Positions 7,726 to 15,203 of a stretch of DNA of 64,000 bases are shown here, piece by piece. Numbering within the stretch: the first letter of the stretch is position 1; every line of letters starts with the position of its first letter. The DNA is from Pseudomonas wuhanensis. GTDB taxonomy: Bacteria > Pseudomonadota > Gammaproteobacteria > Pseudomonadales > Pseudomonadaceae. Under the pieces are notes generated by a model that had not been told where the DNA came from, made no database searches, and saw nothing but the letters and a program-made list of their open reading frames with translations. Position numbers and translations under genes: made by a program. The stretch lies in the NCBI RefSeq assembly GCF_030687395.1, contig NZ_CP117430.1, positions 4,836,001 through 4,900,000 of the forward strand. The letters are read 5' to 3'.

Positions 7726-8403
7726 ATGAGCGAGCTGTTATTAATTGATGATGACCAAGAGCTGTGTGAGCTCCTGAGCAGTTGGCTGAGCCAGGAAGGC
7801 TTTCAGGTCCGTGCCTGCCACGATGGCCAGAGCGCGCGCCGGGCGTTGGCCGAAACATCCCCCGCGGCCGTGGTGCTGGACGTGATGCTGCCGGACGGCA
7901 GCGGCCTGGAACTGCTCAAGCAACTGCGCAGTGACCATCCGGATTTACCGGTACTGATGCTCTCGGCCCGTGGCGAACCGCTGGACCGCATTCTCGGCCT
8001 GGAACTCGGTGCCGATGATTACCTGGCCAAACCGTGCGACCCACGGGAACTGACAGCCCGCCTGCGCGCGGTGTTGCGCCGCAGTCATCCGACGGCCGTC
8101 TCCAGCCAGCTCGAATTGGGTGACTTGTGCTTCAGCCCGGTGCGTGGCGTGGTCAGCATCGATGAACAGGAATTCACCCTCACCGTCTCCGAAAGCCGTC
8201 TGCTCGAAGCCCTGCTCAAGCAGCCCGGTGAACCGCTGGATAAACAGGAACTGGCGCAAATCGCCCTTGGTCGCAAACTGACCCTGTACGACCGCAGCCT
8301 CGACATGCATGTCAGCAACCTGCGCAAAAAAATCGGCCCGCACCCCGATGGCCGCCCGCGCATCGTTGCTCTGCGCAGTCGTGGTTACTACTACAGCCTG
8401 TAA
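7726..8403 (+). CDS. cpxR: OmpR-family response regulator CpxR
   Basis: 225 residues. The receiver domain has acidic residues at the start (LLIDDDQEL), phospho-acceptor D52 in VVLDVMLPDGSG, and K in YLAKPCDPREL. A winged-helix DNA-binding domain follows (about 130-225, LDMHVSNLRKKIGPHPDGRP). The assignment to CpxR rests on the neighbours, a CpxP-like gene and a CpxA-type kinase. In P. aeruginosa the matching regulator responds to envelope stress. The ATG at 7726 overlaps a GTG at 7723; either could be used. Confidence 0.87.
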   Translation: MSELLLIDDDQELCELLSSWLSQEGFQVRACHDGQSARRALAETSPAAVVLDVMLPDGSGLELLKQLRSDHPDLPVLMLSARGEPLDRILGLELGADDYLAKPCDPRELTARLRAVLRRSHPTAVSSQLELGDLCFSPVRGVVSIDEQEFTLTVSESRLLEALLKQPGEPLDKQELAQIALGRKLTLYDRSLDMHVSNLRKKIGPHPDGRPRIVALRSRGYYYSL

Positions 8404-8432
8404 GAACCGAGAAAGAACTGGATAAGCGCAAC

Positions 8433-8526
8433 CTGTGGCGAGGGAGCTTGCTCCCGTTGGACTGCGCAGCAGGCCTTTTTTTGGGGCCGCTTCGCAGCCC
8501 GACGGGAGCAACCTCCCTCGCCACAG
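8433..8526. repeat. REP doublet (TGGCGAGGGAGC family)
   Basis: CTGTGGCGAGGGAGCTTGC and the inverted CTCCCTCGCCACAG flank a 60-base centre containing GCTTCGCAGC. This is the class B REP, located between cpxR and the cpxP promoter, where it may block read-through or shield the 3' end. Confidence 0.88.
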
Positions 8527-8567
8527 TTCACTGCCAGCAAAATGTGTAAGGACGCCACGAAATCATC

Positions 8568-8583
8568 TTTACCCAAGCTTTAC
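8568..8583 (-). promoter_or_regulatory. candidate CpxR box upstream of cpxP
   Basis: TTTAC-N6-TTTAC on the plus strand, which reads GTAAA-N6-GTAAA on the other strand, fits the tandem GTAAA consensus known for CpxR (spacing usually 4-8). It lies 82 bases before the cpxP start, a sensible place for activation. Seen in sequence; binding is inferred. Confidence 0.6.
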
Positions 8584-8665
8584 GCTCCGCTGACCGCCGC
8601 TGACCTTGATCTCCGTAATCTGCACACATCCGGAACGTACCGGGAATGAGACAAGGAGATACACC

Positions 8666-9115
8666 ATGCGCAAGACTCTTATCGCTTTGATGTTTGCTGC
8701 CGCCCTGCCGACCGTTGCCATGGCCATGCCTGAAGGCGCAGGCCCGATGGGTGACCACATGGACGGCTCGCGCCACGGCGGTCAGATGCACGGCATGCAC
8801 GGTAAAGGCCCTTACAGCCAGCTGGACCTGAGCCGCGAACAGCGCGAGCAAATCCGCAAGATCATGGGCGAGCAGATGCATGAGCGTCAGCAACTGGTCG
8901 ACAAGTACCTGGAAAAACTCTCGCCAGCCGACCAGAAAGCCCTGAAAGACGAGATGGAGGCCAAGCACAAGAAAGCCGAAGCCGACGTTCGCGCACTGCT
9001 GAAGCCGGATCAACAGAAGCAATTCGACGAGATCCAGAAGAAAAAGGCTGAGCGCCGCGCCGAATGGGCCGAGTTCAAGGCCTGGAAAGCGCAGCAAGCG
9101 CAAAAAGCGCAATAA
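8666..9115 (+). CDS. cpxP: Spy/CpxP-family periplasmic protein
   Basis: 149 residues from the ATG following AAGGAG. A signal peptide (about 1-21, ending AMA) precedes a His/Met-rich stretch (MHGMHGKG and nearby, a possible metal ligand) and a helical LTXXQ-type core with LDLSREQREQIRKIM and LKPDQQKQFDEI. The Lys/Ala/Gln-rich C terminus is unusually charged. CpxP dampens the Cpx sensor and binds misfolded periplasmic proteins. It lies between the regulator and sensor genes, with its own candidate CpxR box upstream and a terminator after it. Confidence 0.85.
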   Translation: MRKTLIALMFAAALPTVAMAMPEGAGPMGDHMDGSRHGGQMHGMHGKGPYSQLDLSREQREQIRKIMGEQMHERQQLVDKYLEKLSPADQKALKDEMEAKHKKAEADVRALLKPDQQKQFDEIQKKKAERRAEWAEFKAWKAQQAQKAQ

Positions 9116-9128
9116 TGCGCTAACCCCG

Positions 9129-9159
9129 GACCCAACGGCTAAACCCCGTTGGGTCTTTT
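9129..9159 (+). terminator. terminator between cpxP and the sensor kinase gene
   Basis: GACCCAACGG and CCGTTGGGTC form a perfect 10-bp stem with a 7-base loop followed by TTTT. It lies 13 bases after the cpxP stop and should make cpxP transcript levels exceed those of the kinase gene. Confidence 0.85.
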
Positions 9160-9192
9160 GCCACATGGATTGCGTTTGTTCGAGGATTTTCT

Positions 9193-10533
9193 GTGCGCTC
9201 ATTGTTCTGGCGTATCCTGGCCAGCTTCTGGCTGGCTATCGCTCTGGTTGCAGGGCTTTCCATTCTGCTCGGGCACATGCTCAACCAGGATGCGTGGATT
9301 CTCAGCCGCCACCCGGGCCTTAACACGTTGGCCGAACAGTGGACACAAACCTACGAAAGCCAGGGTGAAGAAGCCGCCCAGGACATTCTGGAACAGCGCA
9401 AGCGTCAGTATCACATCAACGTTCAAGTGCTCAACGAGGCGGGTGACCCGGTGGTACGCGGCACCTTCCCCCGGCGGGCGGCGGCCTTCGAAGCCCGGCA
9501 GAACAATGACGATCGACGCCTGCCATGGCGGCGTCTGACCGATGAATACACCAGCGCCAAGACAGGCGACACCTATCTGCTGATCTATCGCGTTCCGCAC
9601 CCGGAACTGGACGCCTGGCACCGCGAAAGCCTGCTCTGGCCGTTGAGTGCACTGGGCATCGCGCTGGTGGTGTTGACTCTGTTCAGCTTGCTGGTGACCT
9701 TTTCCATCACGCGACCACTGAGCCGTTTACGAAGCGCCGTGCATGACTTGGGGCAGACGACGTATCAACAAAACAGCCTGGCGCAGCTGGCCAACCGCCG
9801 CGATGAGTTCGGCGTGCTGGCCAACGACTTCAACCGCATGGGCGCTCGCCTGCAAAGCCTGATCGGCAGCCAGCGGCAATTGCTGCGGGACGTGTCTCAC
9901 GAATTACGCTCACCCTTGGCCCGACTGCGCATAGCGTTGGCGCTGGCCGAGCGGGCCAACTCTGAGGAGCGGGAAAAGCTCTGGCCACGCCTGACCCGTG
10001 AATGCGATCGACTGGAAGCGCTGATCAGCGAAATCCTGGTACTGGCGCGCGTCGATGCCGACAACGCCAGTGCTGAAGACGTGGATCTCAACGCGCTGCT
10101 CAATACCCTGCAAAAAGATGCGCAGCTGGGCTCGCCCGAGCAGAACGTACGCCTTGAGGCCGAGCCGCAACTGAACCTCAAAGGCTGGCCGACCATGATC
10201 GAGCGCGCCGTGGACAACCTGCTGCGCAATGCCCAGCGCTTTAACCCGGTCGGGCAGCCGATCGAAATGCAGGCGTTGCGTCAGGGCGACAGGATTGTAG
10301 TCAGCGTGCGTGATCACGGCCCCGGGGTAGAGGCCGAGCATTTGACTCAGTTGGCTGAACCCTTCTATCGGGCGCCGGGGCAGACAGCGGCCGGGCATGG
10401 CCTGGGGCTGGCCATTGCGCGGCGTGCGGCGGAGCGACATGGCGGCAGTCTGGTGCTGGCCAATCACCCGGAGGGCGGGTTTGTTGCCAGCCTGGAACTG
10501 CCGCTGGTGCCGGGGGCGGTGGTTCAACCCTGA
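9193..10533 (+). CDS. cpxS: CpxA-type sensor histidine kinase
   Basis: 446 residues from a GTG start after CGAGGA. N-terminal transmembrane helix (about 7-28), periplasmic sensor region (about 30-150), second helix (about 152-176), HAMP (SITRPLSRLRSAV), HisKA with H236 in RDVSHELRSPLARL, and HATPase with DNLLRNAQRF, VSVRDHGPGV and AGHGLGLAIARR. The sensor region is of CpxA size. It should phosphorylate CpxR at D52 in response to envelope stress. The gene order regulator-cpxP-sensor with a terminator ahead of the sensor suggests separate dosage control. The name cpxS follows P. aeruginosa usage from memory. Confidence 0.87.
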   Translation: MRSLFWRILASFWLAIALVAGLSILLGHMLNQDAWILSRHPGLNTLAEQWTQTYESQGEEAAQDILEQRKRQYHINVQVLNEAGDPVVRGTFPRRAAAFEARQNNDDRRLPWRRLTDEYTSAKTGDTYLLIYRVPHPELDAWHRESLLWPLSALGIALVVLTLFSLLVTFSITRPLSRLRSAVHDLGQTTYQQNSLAQLANRRDEFGVLANDFNRMGARLQSLIGSQRQLLRDVSHELRSPLARLRIALALAERANSEEREKLWPRLTRECDRLEALISEILVLARVDADNASAEDVDLNALLNTLQKDAQLGSPEQNVRLEAEPQLNLKGWPTMIERAVDNLLRNAQRFNPVGQPIEMQALRQGDRIVVSVRDHGPGVEAEHLTQLAEPFYRAPGQTAAGHGLGLAIARRAAERHGGSLVLANHPEGGFVASLELPLVPGAVVQP

Positions 10534-10534
10534 A

Positions 10535-10621
10535 CCCTGTGGGAGCGGGCTTGCTCGCGAAGACGGAGTGTCAGTCGACATCATCGTTGCCTGACACACC
10601 GCTTTCGCGAGCAAGCCCGCT
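10535..10621. repeat. REP doublet interrupted by the insertion sequence (left part)
   Basis: CCCTGTGGGAGCGGGCTTGC begins a class A REP whose inverted partner reads GCGAGCAAGCCCGCT up to 10621 and then stops matching. The missing end, CCCACAT, reappears at 11864 after the insertion sequence. Joining the two sides restores a normal REP. Confidence 0.9.
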
Positions 10622-10644
10622 TGTGTCTTGCGCAGGACTTAGAC

Positions 10645-10800
10645 TGAAGATGAGAGCGGTGAGTGGCAAGCTGAACGCCCGGAGTGCTAGCAGCACGTGT
10701 GGGAGCCCATGCTGCCATTCACCTCTCCACTCTGGTTATTGAGCCCGAACAGTTGAACGAGCCGACCTCGAACATTACAAGCGTGGAGCCCAACCAGAGC
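10645..10800 (+). ncRNA. candidate bridge RNA of the IS110-family element
   Basis: Two stem-loops are visible. The first stem pairs 10654-10668 with 10713-10727 (15 positions, one mismatch, one G-T). Inside it a GTGCT/AGCAC hairpin (10684-10696) separates two strands: GCCCG (10677-10681), identical to the REP target just left of CT, and TGTGGGAGC (10698-10706), complementary to GCTCCCACA at the right junction. The second stem pairs CTCTGGTT (10730-10737) with AACCAGAG (10792-10799). Its loop has ACAGTTG (10749-10755), identical to the element's right end next to CT, and ACAAGC (10777-10782), complementary to GCTTGT spanning CT and the left end. This two-loop plan is that of bridge RNA. The exact 5' and 3' ends are not determined. 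Confidence 0.75.
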
Positions 10801-10832
10801 GCTCTCATTTATGAGTGTAAGAGGGTTTAGCC

Positions 10833-11762
10833 ATGTTTTCCTGCGCAGGCATTGATGTTTCCAAAGACAGTCTGGAAGTCTGGATTAATTCGCAAGGCAT
10901 TGGTGCGAGTTTTCCGAACAGCGCCAGTGGTTTCCCGGTGCTGATTGATTGGTTAAAAGGCTTCGAAGTCACCCGCGTGTTACTGGAAGCCACCGGTGGC
11001 TACGAGCGGGGGCCCATGAAGGTGCTTCAAAGGGGCGGCTTTGACGTCTTACGAATCAATCCTCGTCGGGCGAAAGATTTTGCCAAGGCAATGGGTTATC
11101 GCGCTAAAACAGACGCGATAGATGCGCGGCTTCTCGCCGAATTTGCAACGATTATAAAGGACGCCGATAGCCGTATCACCAGCGCCGAACAGGACAATTT
11201 GCGTGCGCTGGTACAGCAACGCGAAAACTTTGTTCAGCAGCAAAGTGACGACAGGCGGCGTATCAAAACGGCTTCTGTCGACTCGATAAAACCCTTGTTG
11301 CAAAGCCATATCGACTATTTAGATCAGGCAATAAAGTCGATAGAACAGCTGATCTGCCAAAGCGCCAAAGACCTGGACAGTGAAAAAATTGCCCGCTTGC
11401 GCTCGGTTAAGGGACTAGGGCTCGTGACCGCAGCCAGCATCATGGCCTACCTGCCTGAGCTGGGAGAGGTTGGACGGCACGAGATCGCAGCACTGGCAGG
11501 GATCGCCCCTTACAACGACGACAGCGGCAACCACGAAGGGCCTCGTCATATAAGCGGTGGCCGATTTGCCGTGCGACGTGCGATGTACATGGCCAGTTGG
11601 GCTGTGATTTTGCGACAACCCGAGTTCAAAGCCCGATATGACGCGCTTCGCCTGAGAGGTAAATGCGCGAAAGTGGCGCTGATCGCCTGCATGCGGGTGT
11701 TGTTGATAAGGCTGAACGCGATGATCCGTGACCAAACTGAGTGGAGAGAGCAGGCAGCCTAA
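10833..11762 (+). CDS. IS110-family transposase (DEDD, bridge-RNA-guided recombinase)
   Basis: 309 residues. The N-terminal RuvC-like DEDD domain shows D8 (AGIDVSKD), E52 (VLLEATGGYERG), and D94 and D97 (AKTDAIDARLLAEFA). The middle is a coiled coil (about 110-180). The C-terminal transposase_20 domain has the helix-hairpin-helix SVKGLGLVTAASIMAYLPEL and ALAGIAPYNDDSGNHEGPRH, where S231 fits the serine nucleophile of IS621-type recombinases. The frame is intact and all catalytic positions are present. Codon use is more A+T-rich than in the neighbours, consistent with a mobile gene. The ATG follows AAGAGGG with the leader RNA region directly upstream. Confidence 0.93.
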   Translation: MFSCAGIDVSKDSLEVWINSQGIGASFPNSASGFPVLIDWLKGFEVTRVLLEATGGYERGPMKVLQRGGFDVLRINPRRAKDFAKAMGYRAKTDAIDARLLAEFATIIKDADSRITSAEQDNLRALVQQRENFVQQQSDDRRRIKTASVDSIKPLLQSHIDYLDQAIKSIEQLICQSAKDLDSEKIARLRSVKGLGLVTAASIMAYLPELGEVGRHEIAALAGIAPYNDDSGNHEGPRHISGGRFAVRRAMYMASWAVILRQPEFKARYDALRLRGKCAKVALIACMRVLLIRLNAMIRDQTEWREQAA

Positions 11763-11861
11763 ACAGACTGCTTGCTCATTTGGGAAATCACATGGTTTGA
11801 GACTGTGGAAGTTCGGCTGCCCTTTGATCAAACTTCAAAATAAAAGACATCAAGACAGTTG

Positions 11862-11870
11862 CTCCCACAT
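11862..11870. repeat. REP remnant on the right of the insertion sequence
   Basis: CTCCCACAT is the end of the class A REP begun at 10535. It is displaced 1.24 kb by the insertion and lies 14 bases from the nitroreductase stop. Confidence 0.8.
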
Positions 11871-11883
11871 TGAATCTACGCCT

Positions 11884-12450
11884 TCAGGCCTTACCGGGCC
11901 AGGCGCTGACGAATTCGGCCAGATCAACCTTCTCCGCAACACGCGGCTCTTTCTGCGGCGTGCCAAGGTAAAGAAACGCAATCACCTCTTCCCCTTCCGC
12001 CAGCCCCAAGCCTTTGGCCACATGCGCCGAATACGCCAGCTCACCGGTGCGCCACACCGCGCCAATGCCTTGCGCATAGGCCGCCAGTAAAATCCCGTGA
12101 GCCGCACAGCCTGCCGCCAACAGTTGCTCGGACTTGGGATACTTGTCGTGCTCCTGCAAACGCGCAATCACCACAACCACCAGCGGCGCACGCAACGGGC
12201 CGTTGCGCGCCTTGTCCAGCAAGGCTTCGGACACATCACTGTCTTGCAGCTTCGCCGCTTCGGCCAGCAACTCACCCATTTGCTCGCGTGCCGCGCCTTC
12301 GACTGTCAGGAAGCGCCAAGGCTGCAAGTGGCCATGGTCTGGCGCGCGCATCGCGGCGGCAAACAGCACTTCCCGTTGCTCGGCAGTGGGCGCCGGATCG
12401 AGCAGTCGTGGGACGGAAACACGGTTGAGCAAAGCGTCGAGAGCCTGCAT
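11884..12450 (-). CDS. YdjA-type nitroreductase family protein
   Basis: 188 residues, the length of E. coli YdjA. Conserved features include the N-terminal MQALDALLNRVSVPRLLDPA, the flavin-contact motif MRAPDHGHLQPWRF, DKARNGPLRAPLVVVVIAR, and the C-terminal EEVIAFLYLGTPQ. The family binds FMN and reduces nitro or quinone compounds with NAD(P)H; the physiological substrate is unknown. It is transcribed divergently from trkH. The insertion sequence sits only 20 bp beyond its stop and may have replaced part of its 3' region. Confidence 0.85.
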   Translation of the reverse strand: MQALDALLNRVSVPRLLDPAPTAEQREVLFAAAMRAPDHGHLQPWRFLTVEGAAREQMGELLAEAAKLQDSDVSEALLDKARNGPLRAPLVVVVIARLQEHDKYPKSEQLLAAGCAAHGILLAAYAQGIGAVWRTGELAYSAHVAKGLGLAEGEEVIAFLYLGTPQKEPRVAEKVDLAEFVSAWPGKA

Positions 12451-12572
12451 CGGCCACCTCCTGTAGAAAATGTTTGGCTATTCTAGCGTCAACTGTCGCG
12501 ACGGCGTCGGTTTACATGCCCTGCCCCACAGGTAGAATGGCGCCCTTCCCACTATCAGCCCGAGCGGACTTC

Positions 12573-14027
12573 ATGGCGTTGCCGACCTTACGGATCATTG
12601 GTTTCATCATCGGCATCTTCCTGATCACGCTGGCCATCGCTATGGTCGTGCCCATGGCCACCCTGGTGATCTTCGAACGCACCAGCGACCTGCCATCGTT
12701 CCTCTGGGCCAGCATGATTACCTTTGTCGCCGGCCTGGCCCTGGTGATACCCGGGCGCCCCGAGCACATCCATCTGCGCCCGCGCGACATGTACCTGCTG
12801 ACCGTCAGCAGCTGGCTGGTGGTGTGCATCTTCGCCGCCCTGCCATTCTTGCTGACCCAACACATCACCTACACCGACTCGTTCTTCGAAAGCATGTCCG
12901 GCATCACCGCCACCGGTGCGACGGTGCTCACAGGCCTGGACAACATGTCTCCCGGCATCCTGATGTGGCGCTCATTGCTGCACTGGATCGGCGGCATCGG
13001 CTTTATCGGCATGGCGGTAGCGATTCTGCCACTGCTGCGCATCGGTGGCATGCGGCTGTTTCAGACCGAGTCGTCGGACCGTTCCGAAAAGGTCATGCCC
13101 CGTTCGCACATGGTGGCGCGTTTGATCGTTGCGGCCTACGTCGGCATCACCATTTTCGGCAGCCTGGCGTTCTGGTGGGCCGGGATGAGCCCGTTCGATG
13201 CAATCAATCACGCGATGTCAGCGATTTCCACCGGTGGTTTCTCGACTTCCGACCAGTCTCTGGCCAAGTGGCCGGAGCCTGCGGTGCATTGGGTTGCGAT
13301 TGTCATCATGATTCTCGGTGCCCTGCCGTTCACCCTGTACGTAGCGACCCTGCGCGGTAACCGTCGGGCCTTGATCAAGGATGAACAGGTTCAAGGCTTG
13401 CTCGGCATGTTGCTGGTGACCTGGTTGGTGCTCGGCACCTGGTACTGGTGGACCACTCAGTTGCATTGGCTGGAGGCCCTGCGGCATGTGGCACTGAACG
13501 TGACATCGGTGGTGACCACCACTGGTTTTGCGCTGGGGGACTACAGCCTCTGGGGCAACTTCTCGCTGATGCTGTTCTTTTATCTGGGATTTGTTGGCGG
13601 CTGCTCGGGTTCGACCGCGGGCGGGATCAAGATTTTCCGCTTCCAGGTTGCCTACATTCTGCTCAAGGCCAACCTTAACCAGTTGATTCACCCGCGCGCG
13701 GTGATCAAGCAGAAGTACAACGGCCACCGTCTCGACGAAGAGATCGTGCGCTCGATCCTGACCTTTTCGTTCTTCTTCGCCATCACCATTTGCGTCATCG
13801 CACTGCTGCTGTCGCTACTGGGCGTGGACTGGATGACAGCGCTTACCGGCGCGGCCGCCACGGTGTCTGGCGTAGGCCCGGGGCTAGGCGAAACGATTGG
13901 CCCGGCGGGTAACTTCGCCAGCCTGCCGGATGCCGCGAAGTGGATTCTCTCGTTCGGCATGCTGCTGGGCCGGCTGGAGATCATTACGGTGTTTGTTCTG
14001 TGTATCCCGGCGTTCTGGCGTCATTAA
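12573..14027 (+). CDS. trkH: Trk system potassium uptake protein TrkH
   Basis: 484 residues, equal to E. coli TrkH. The start was placed at MALPTLRIIGFIIGIF, after GAGCGGA; the longer frame adds non-conserved residues. Four pore-loop repeats typical of TrkH/KtrB are visible, with segments such as SMSGITATGATVL, SAISTGGFSTSD, VTTTGFALGDY and SGVGPGLGETIGP, plus GGCSGSTAGGIKIFRFQ. TrkH is the inner-membrane K+ channel subunit and needs TrkA, which is not in this window. Its last 44 bp overlap the end of the convergent AraC regulator gene. Confidence 0.93.
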   Translation: MALPTLRIIGFIIGIFLITLAIAMVVPMATLVIFERTSDLPSFLWASMITFVAGLALVIPGRPEHIHLRPRDMYLLTVSSWLVVCIFAALPFLLTQHITYTDSFFESMSGITATGATVLTGLDNMSPGILMWRSLLHWIGGIGFIGMAVAILPLLRIGGMRLFQTESSDRSEKVMPRSHMVARLIVAAYVGITIFGSLAFWWAGMSPFDAINHAMSAISTGGFSTSDQSLAKWPEPAVHWVAIVIMILGALPFTLYVATLRGNRRALIKDEQVQGLLGMLLVTWLVLGTWYWWTTQLHWLEALRHVALNVTSVVTTTGFALGDYSLWGNFSLMLFFYLGFVGGCSGSTAGGIKIFRFQVAYILLKANLNQLIHPRAVIKQKYNGHRLDEEIVRSILTFSFFFAITICVIALLLSLLGVDWMTALTGAAATVSGVGPGLGETIGPAGNFASLPDAAKWILSFGMLLGRLEIITVFVLCIPAFWRH

Positions 14028-15045
14028 TCGGCAAGGGTGCTTCCATCAGCCGCGTCCGGTATTCGCCGGGGGTGGAATCGAACCAGCGTCGGAAGGCGCG
14101 GAAGAAATTGCTCGGATCGGCAAACCCCAGCAGGTAGGCAATTTCCAGCAGGGTCATGTTCGGTTGCGCCAGGTATTGCTCGGCCAGTTCACGTCGGGTG
14201 TCGTCCAGCAACGTTTGAAAACTCGTGCCCTCTTCCTGCAAGCGACGCTGCAAGGTGCGTTGCGACAAGTGCAGTGTCTGGGCCACCGCATCGCGCTTGG
14301 GTTCGCCCTGGGGCAGCAGACGGCATAACACCTGCCGCGCCTTGTGGGTCACGCGGGTCTCGGAAAACCGCGCCAGGTATTCGCCGGCAAACCGGTCGTG
14401 CAACCGCGCCATGGCCTCGTTGGCGGTGGGCAGCGGCGCCTCCATGTCGGCGCGCTCGAAGATCAAGGCGTCATACGGCGCGTTGAACATCAACGGGGCA
14501 TGGAAGGCTTGTTTATAAGGTTCAAGATCAACGGGCTCATCACCTTGCAGCAAAACCTTGCGCGGCTGGAACGTGCGACCGGTCAGCCAGCCGCAGAGTG
14601 CCAGGGCGCAGGCCAATGATGCTTCGGCACTCTGTCGGGTCGGCGGCAGGTGATCGCCATGGACCGTCAGAATCAGCGCATAACCCTCATCCAGCAATCG
14701 GAAACTCAAGTCGGCACTTTCGGCGATGATTCGCTGATAACGCACCAGACGTTGAAAGCCTTCAGCCAGGGTCTGGCTGGACATCAAGGCATAACCGGCG
14801 ACATGGAAGGACGCCGGTCGCACCACCTTGCCCATGTTCAGGCCAATCGCCGGGTTGCCGGACAACTCGACCGCGCGCTGCCAGAGCCGCGTCATGGAAT
14901 CTTGCGGGAAGCGCGCATCCGGATCATCCAGTGCCGCATAGTCGAGCCCTAGCTGCCTGAACAGAACCCGGCAATCCAGGCCGTCCATTTCCAGTGCTTT
15001 GACAATCCCCATCGCCCAGCTTGCAGAAGTCGTTCGTTCGCTCAT
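13984..15045 (-). CDS. AraC-family regulator with arabinose-binding-type N-terminal domain
   Basis: 353 residues from MSERTTSASWAMG; the longer frame was rejected because the extra 28 residues do not look conserved. The N-terminal region (about 15-200) resembles the Arabinose_bd domain of OruR/GbdR-like Pseudomonas regulators. The C-terminal double helix-turn-helix (about 240-335) is clear: LHLSQRTLQRRLQEEGTSF and EIAYLLGFADPSNFFRAFRRWF. The ligand is unknown. The C terminus runs past the usual end of the domain (EAPLPINDARTPGY), and that extension overlaps trkH on the opposite strand. It is divergent from the Mpo1-like gene at 15204, a possible target. Confidence 0.85.
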   Translation of the reverse strand: MSERTTSASWAMGIVKALEMDGLDCRVLFRQLGLDYAALDDPDARFPQDSMTRLWQRAVELSGNPAIGLNMGKVVRPASFHVAGYALMSSQTLAEGFQRLVRYQRIIAESADLSFRLLDEGYALILTVHGDHLPPTRQSAEASLACALALCGWLTGRTFQPRKVLLQGDEPVDLEPYKQAFHAPLMFNAPYDALIFERADMEAPLPTANEAMARLHDRFAGEYLARFSETRVTHKARQVLCRLLPQGEPKRDAVAQTLHLSQRTLQRRLQEEGTSFQTLLDDTRRELAEQYLAQPNMTLLEIAYLLGFADPSNFFRAFRRWFDSTPGEYRTRLMEAPLPINDARTPGYTEQTP

Positions 15046-15203
15046 GGCGTTTACTACGTAATGGCCGCATGCCACGACCCAATACCCAAGGATACTAAAG
15101 TGGCGCCTATTGTCACTGGCTGATACCAATGATCACTCTAGACTTAAATAAGCTACCCGCAGCACTACTTGTCGCGTGCACAGCAACCACAGAGATCGCA
15201 GTC

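Larger units (their letters stand above)
10622..11863 (+). mobile_element. IS110-family insertion sequence inserted in a REP palindrome
   Basis: The 1242-bp element has one transposase gene, a 211-bp non-coding leader and a 101-bp tail. Boundaries are set by comparison with intact class A REPs: the host sequence GCAAGCCCGCT stops at 10621 and resumes with CCCACAT at 11864, and the dinucleotide CT precedes both junctions (10620-10621 and 11862-11863). No terminal inverted repeats or conventional target duplication are seen, as is usual for IS110. IS621 in E. coli and ISPpu9/ISPpu10 in P. putida are related elements known to enter REPs. A long leader before the transposase fits the IS110 group rather than IS1111. 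The transposase is intact, so the copy may be active. Confidence 0.9.

Noticed and set aside
10833-11762. Possible truncated or frameshifted transposase
   Set aside because: The reading frame is continuous, the four DEDD residues and the C-terminal serine are present, and length fits the IS110 family.
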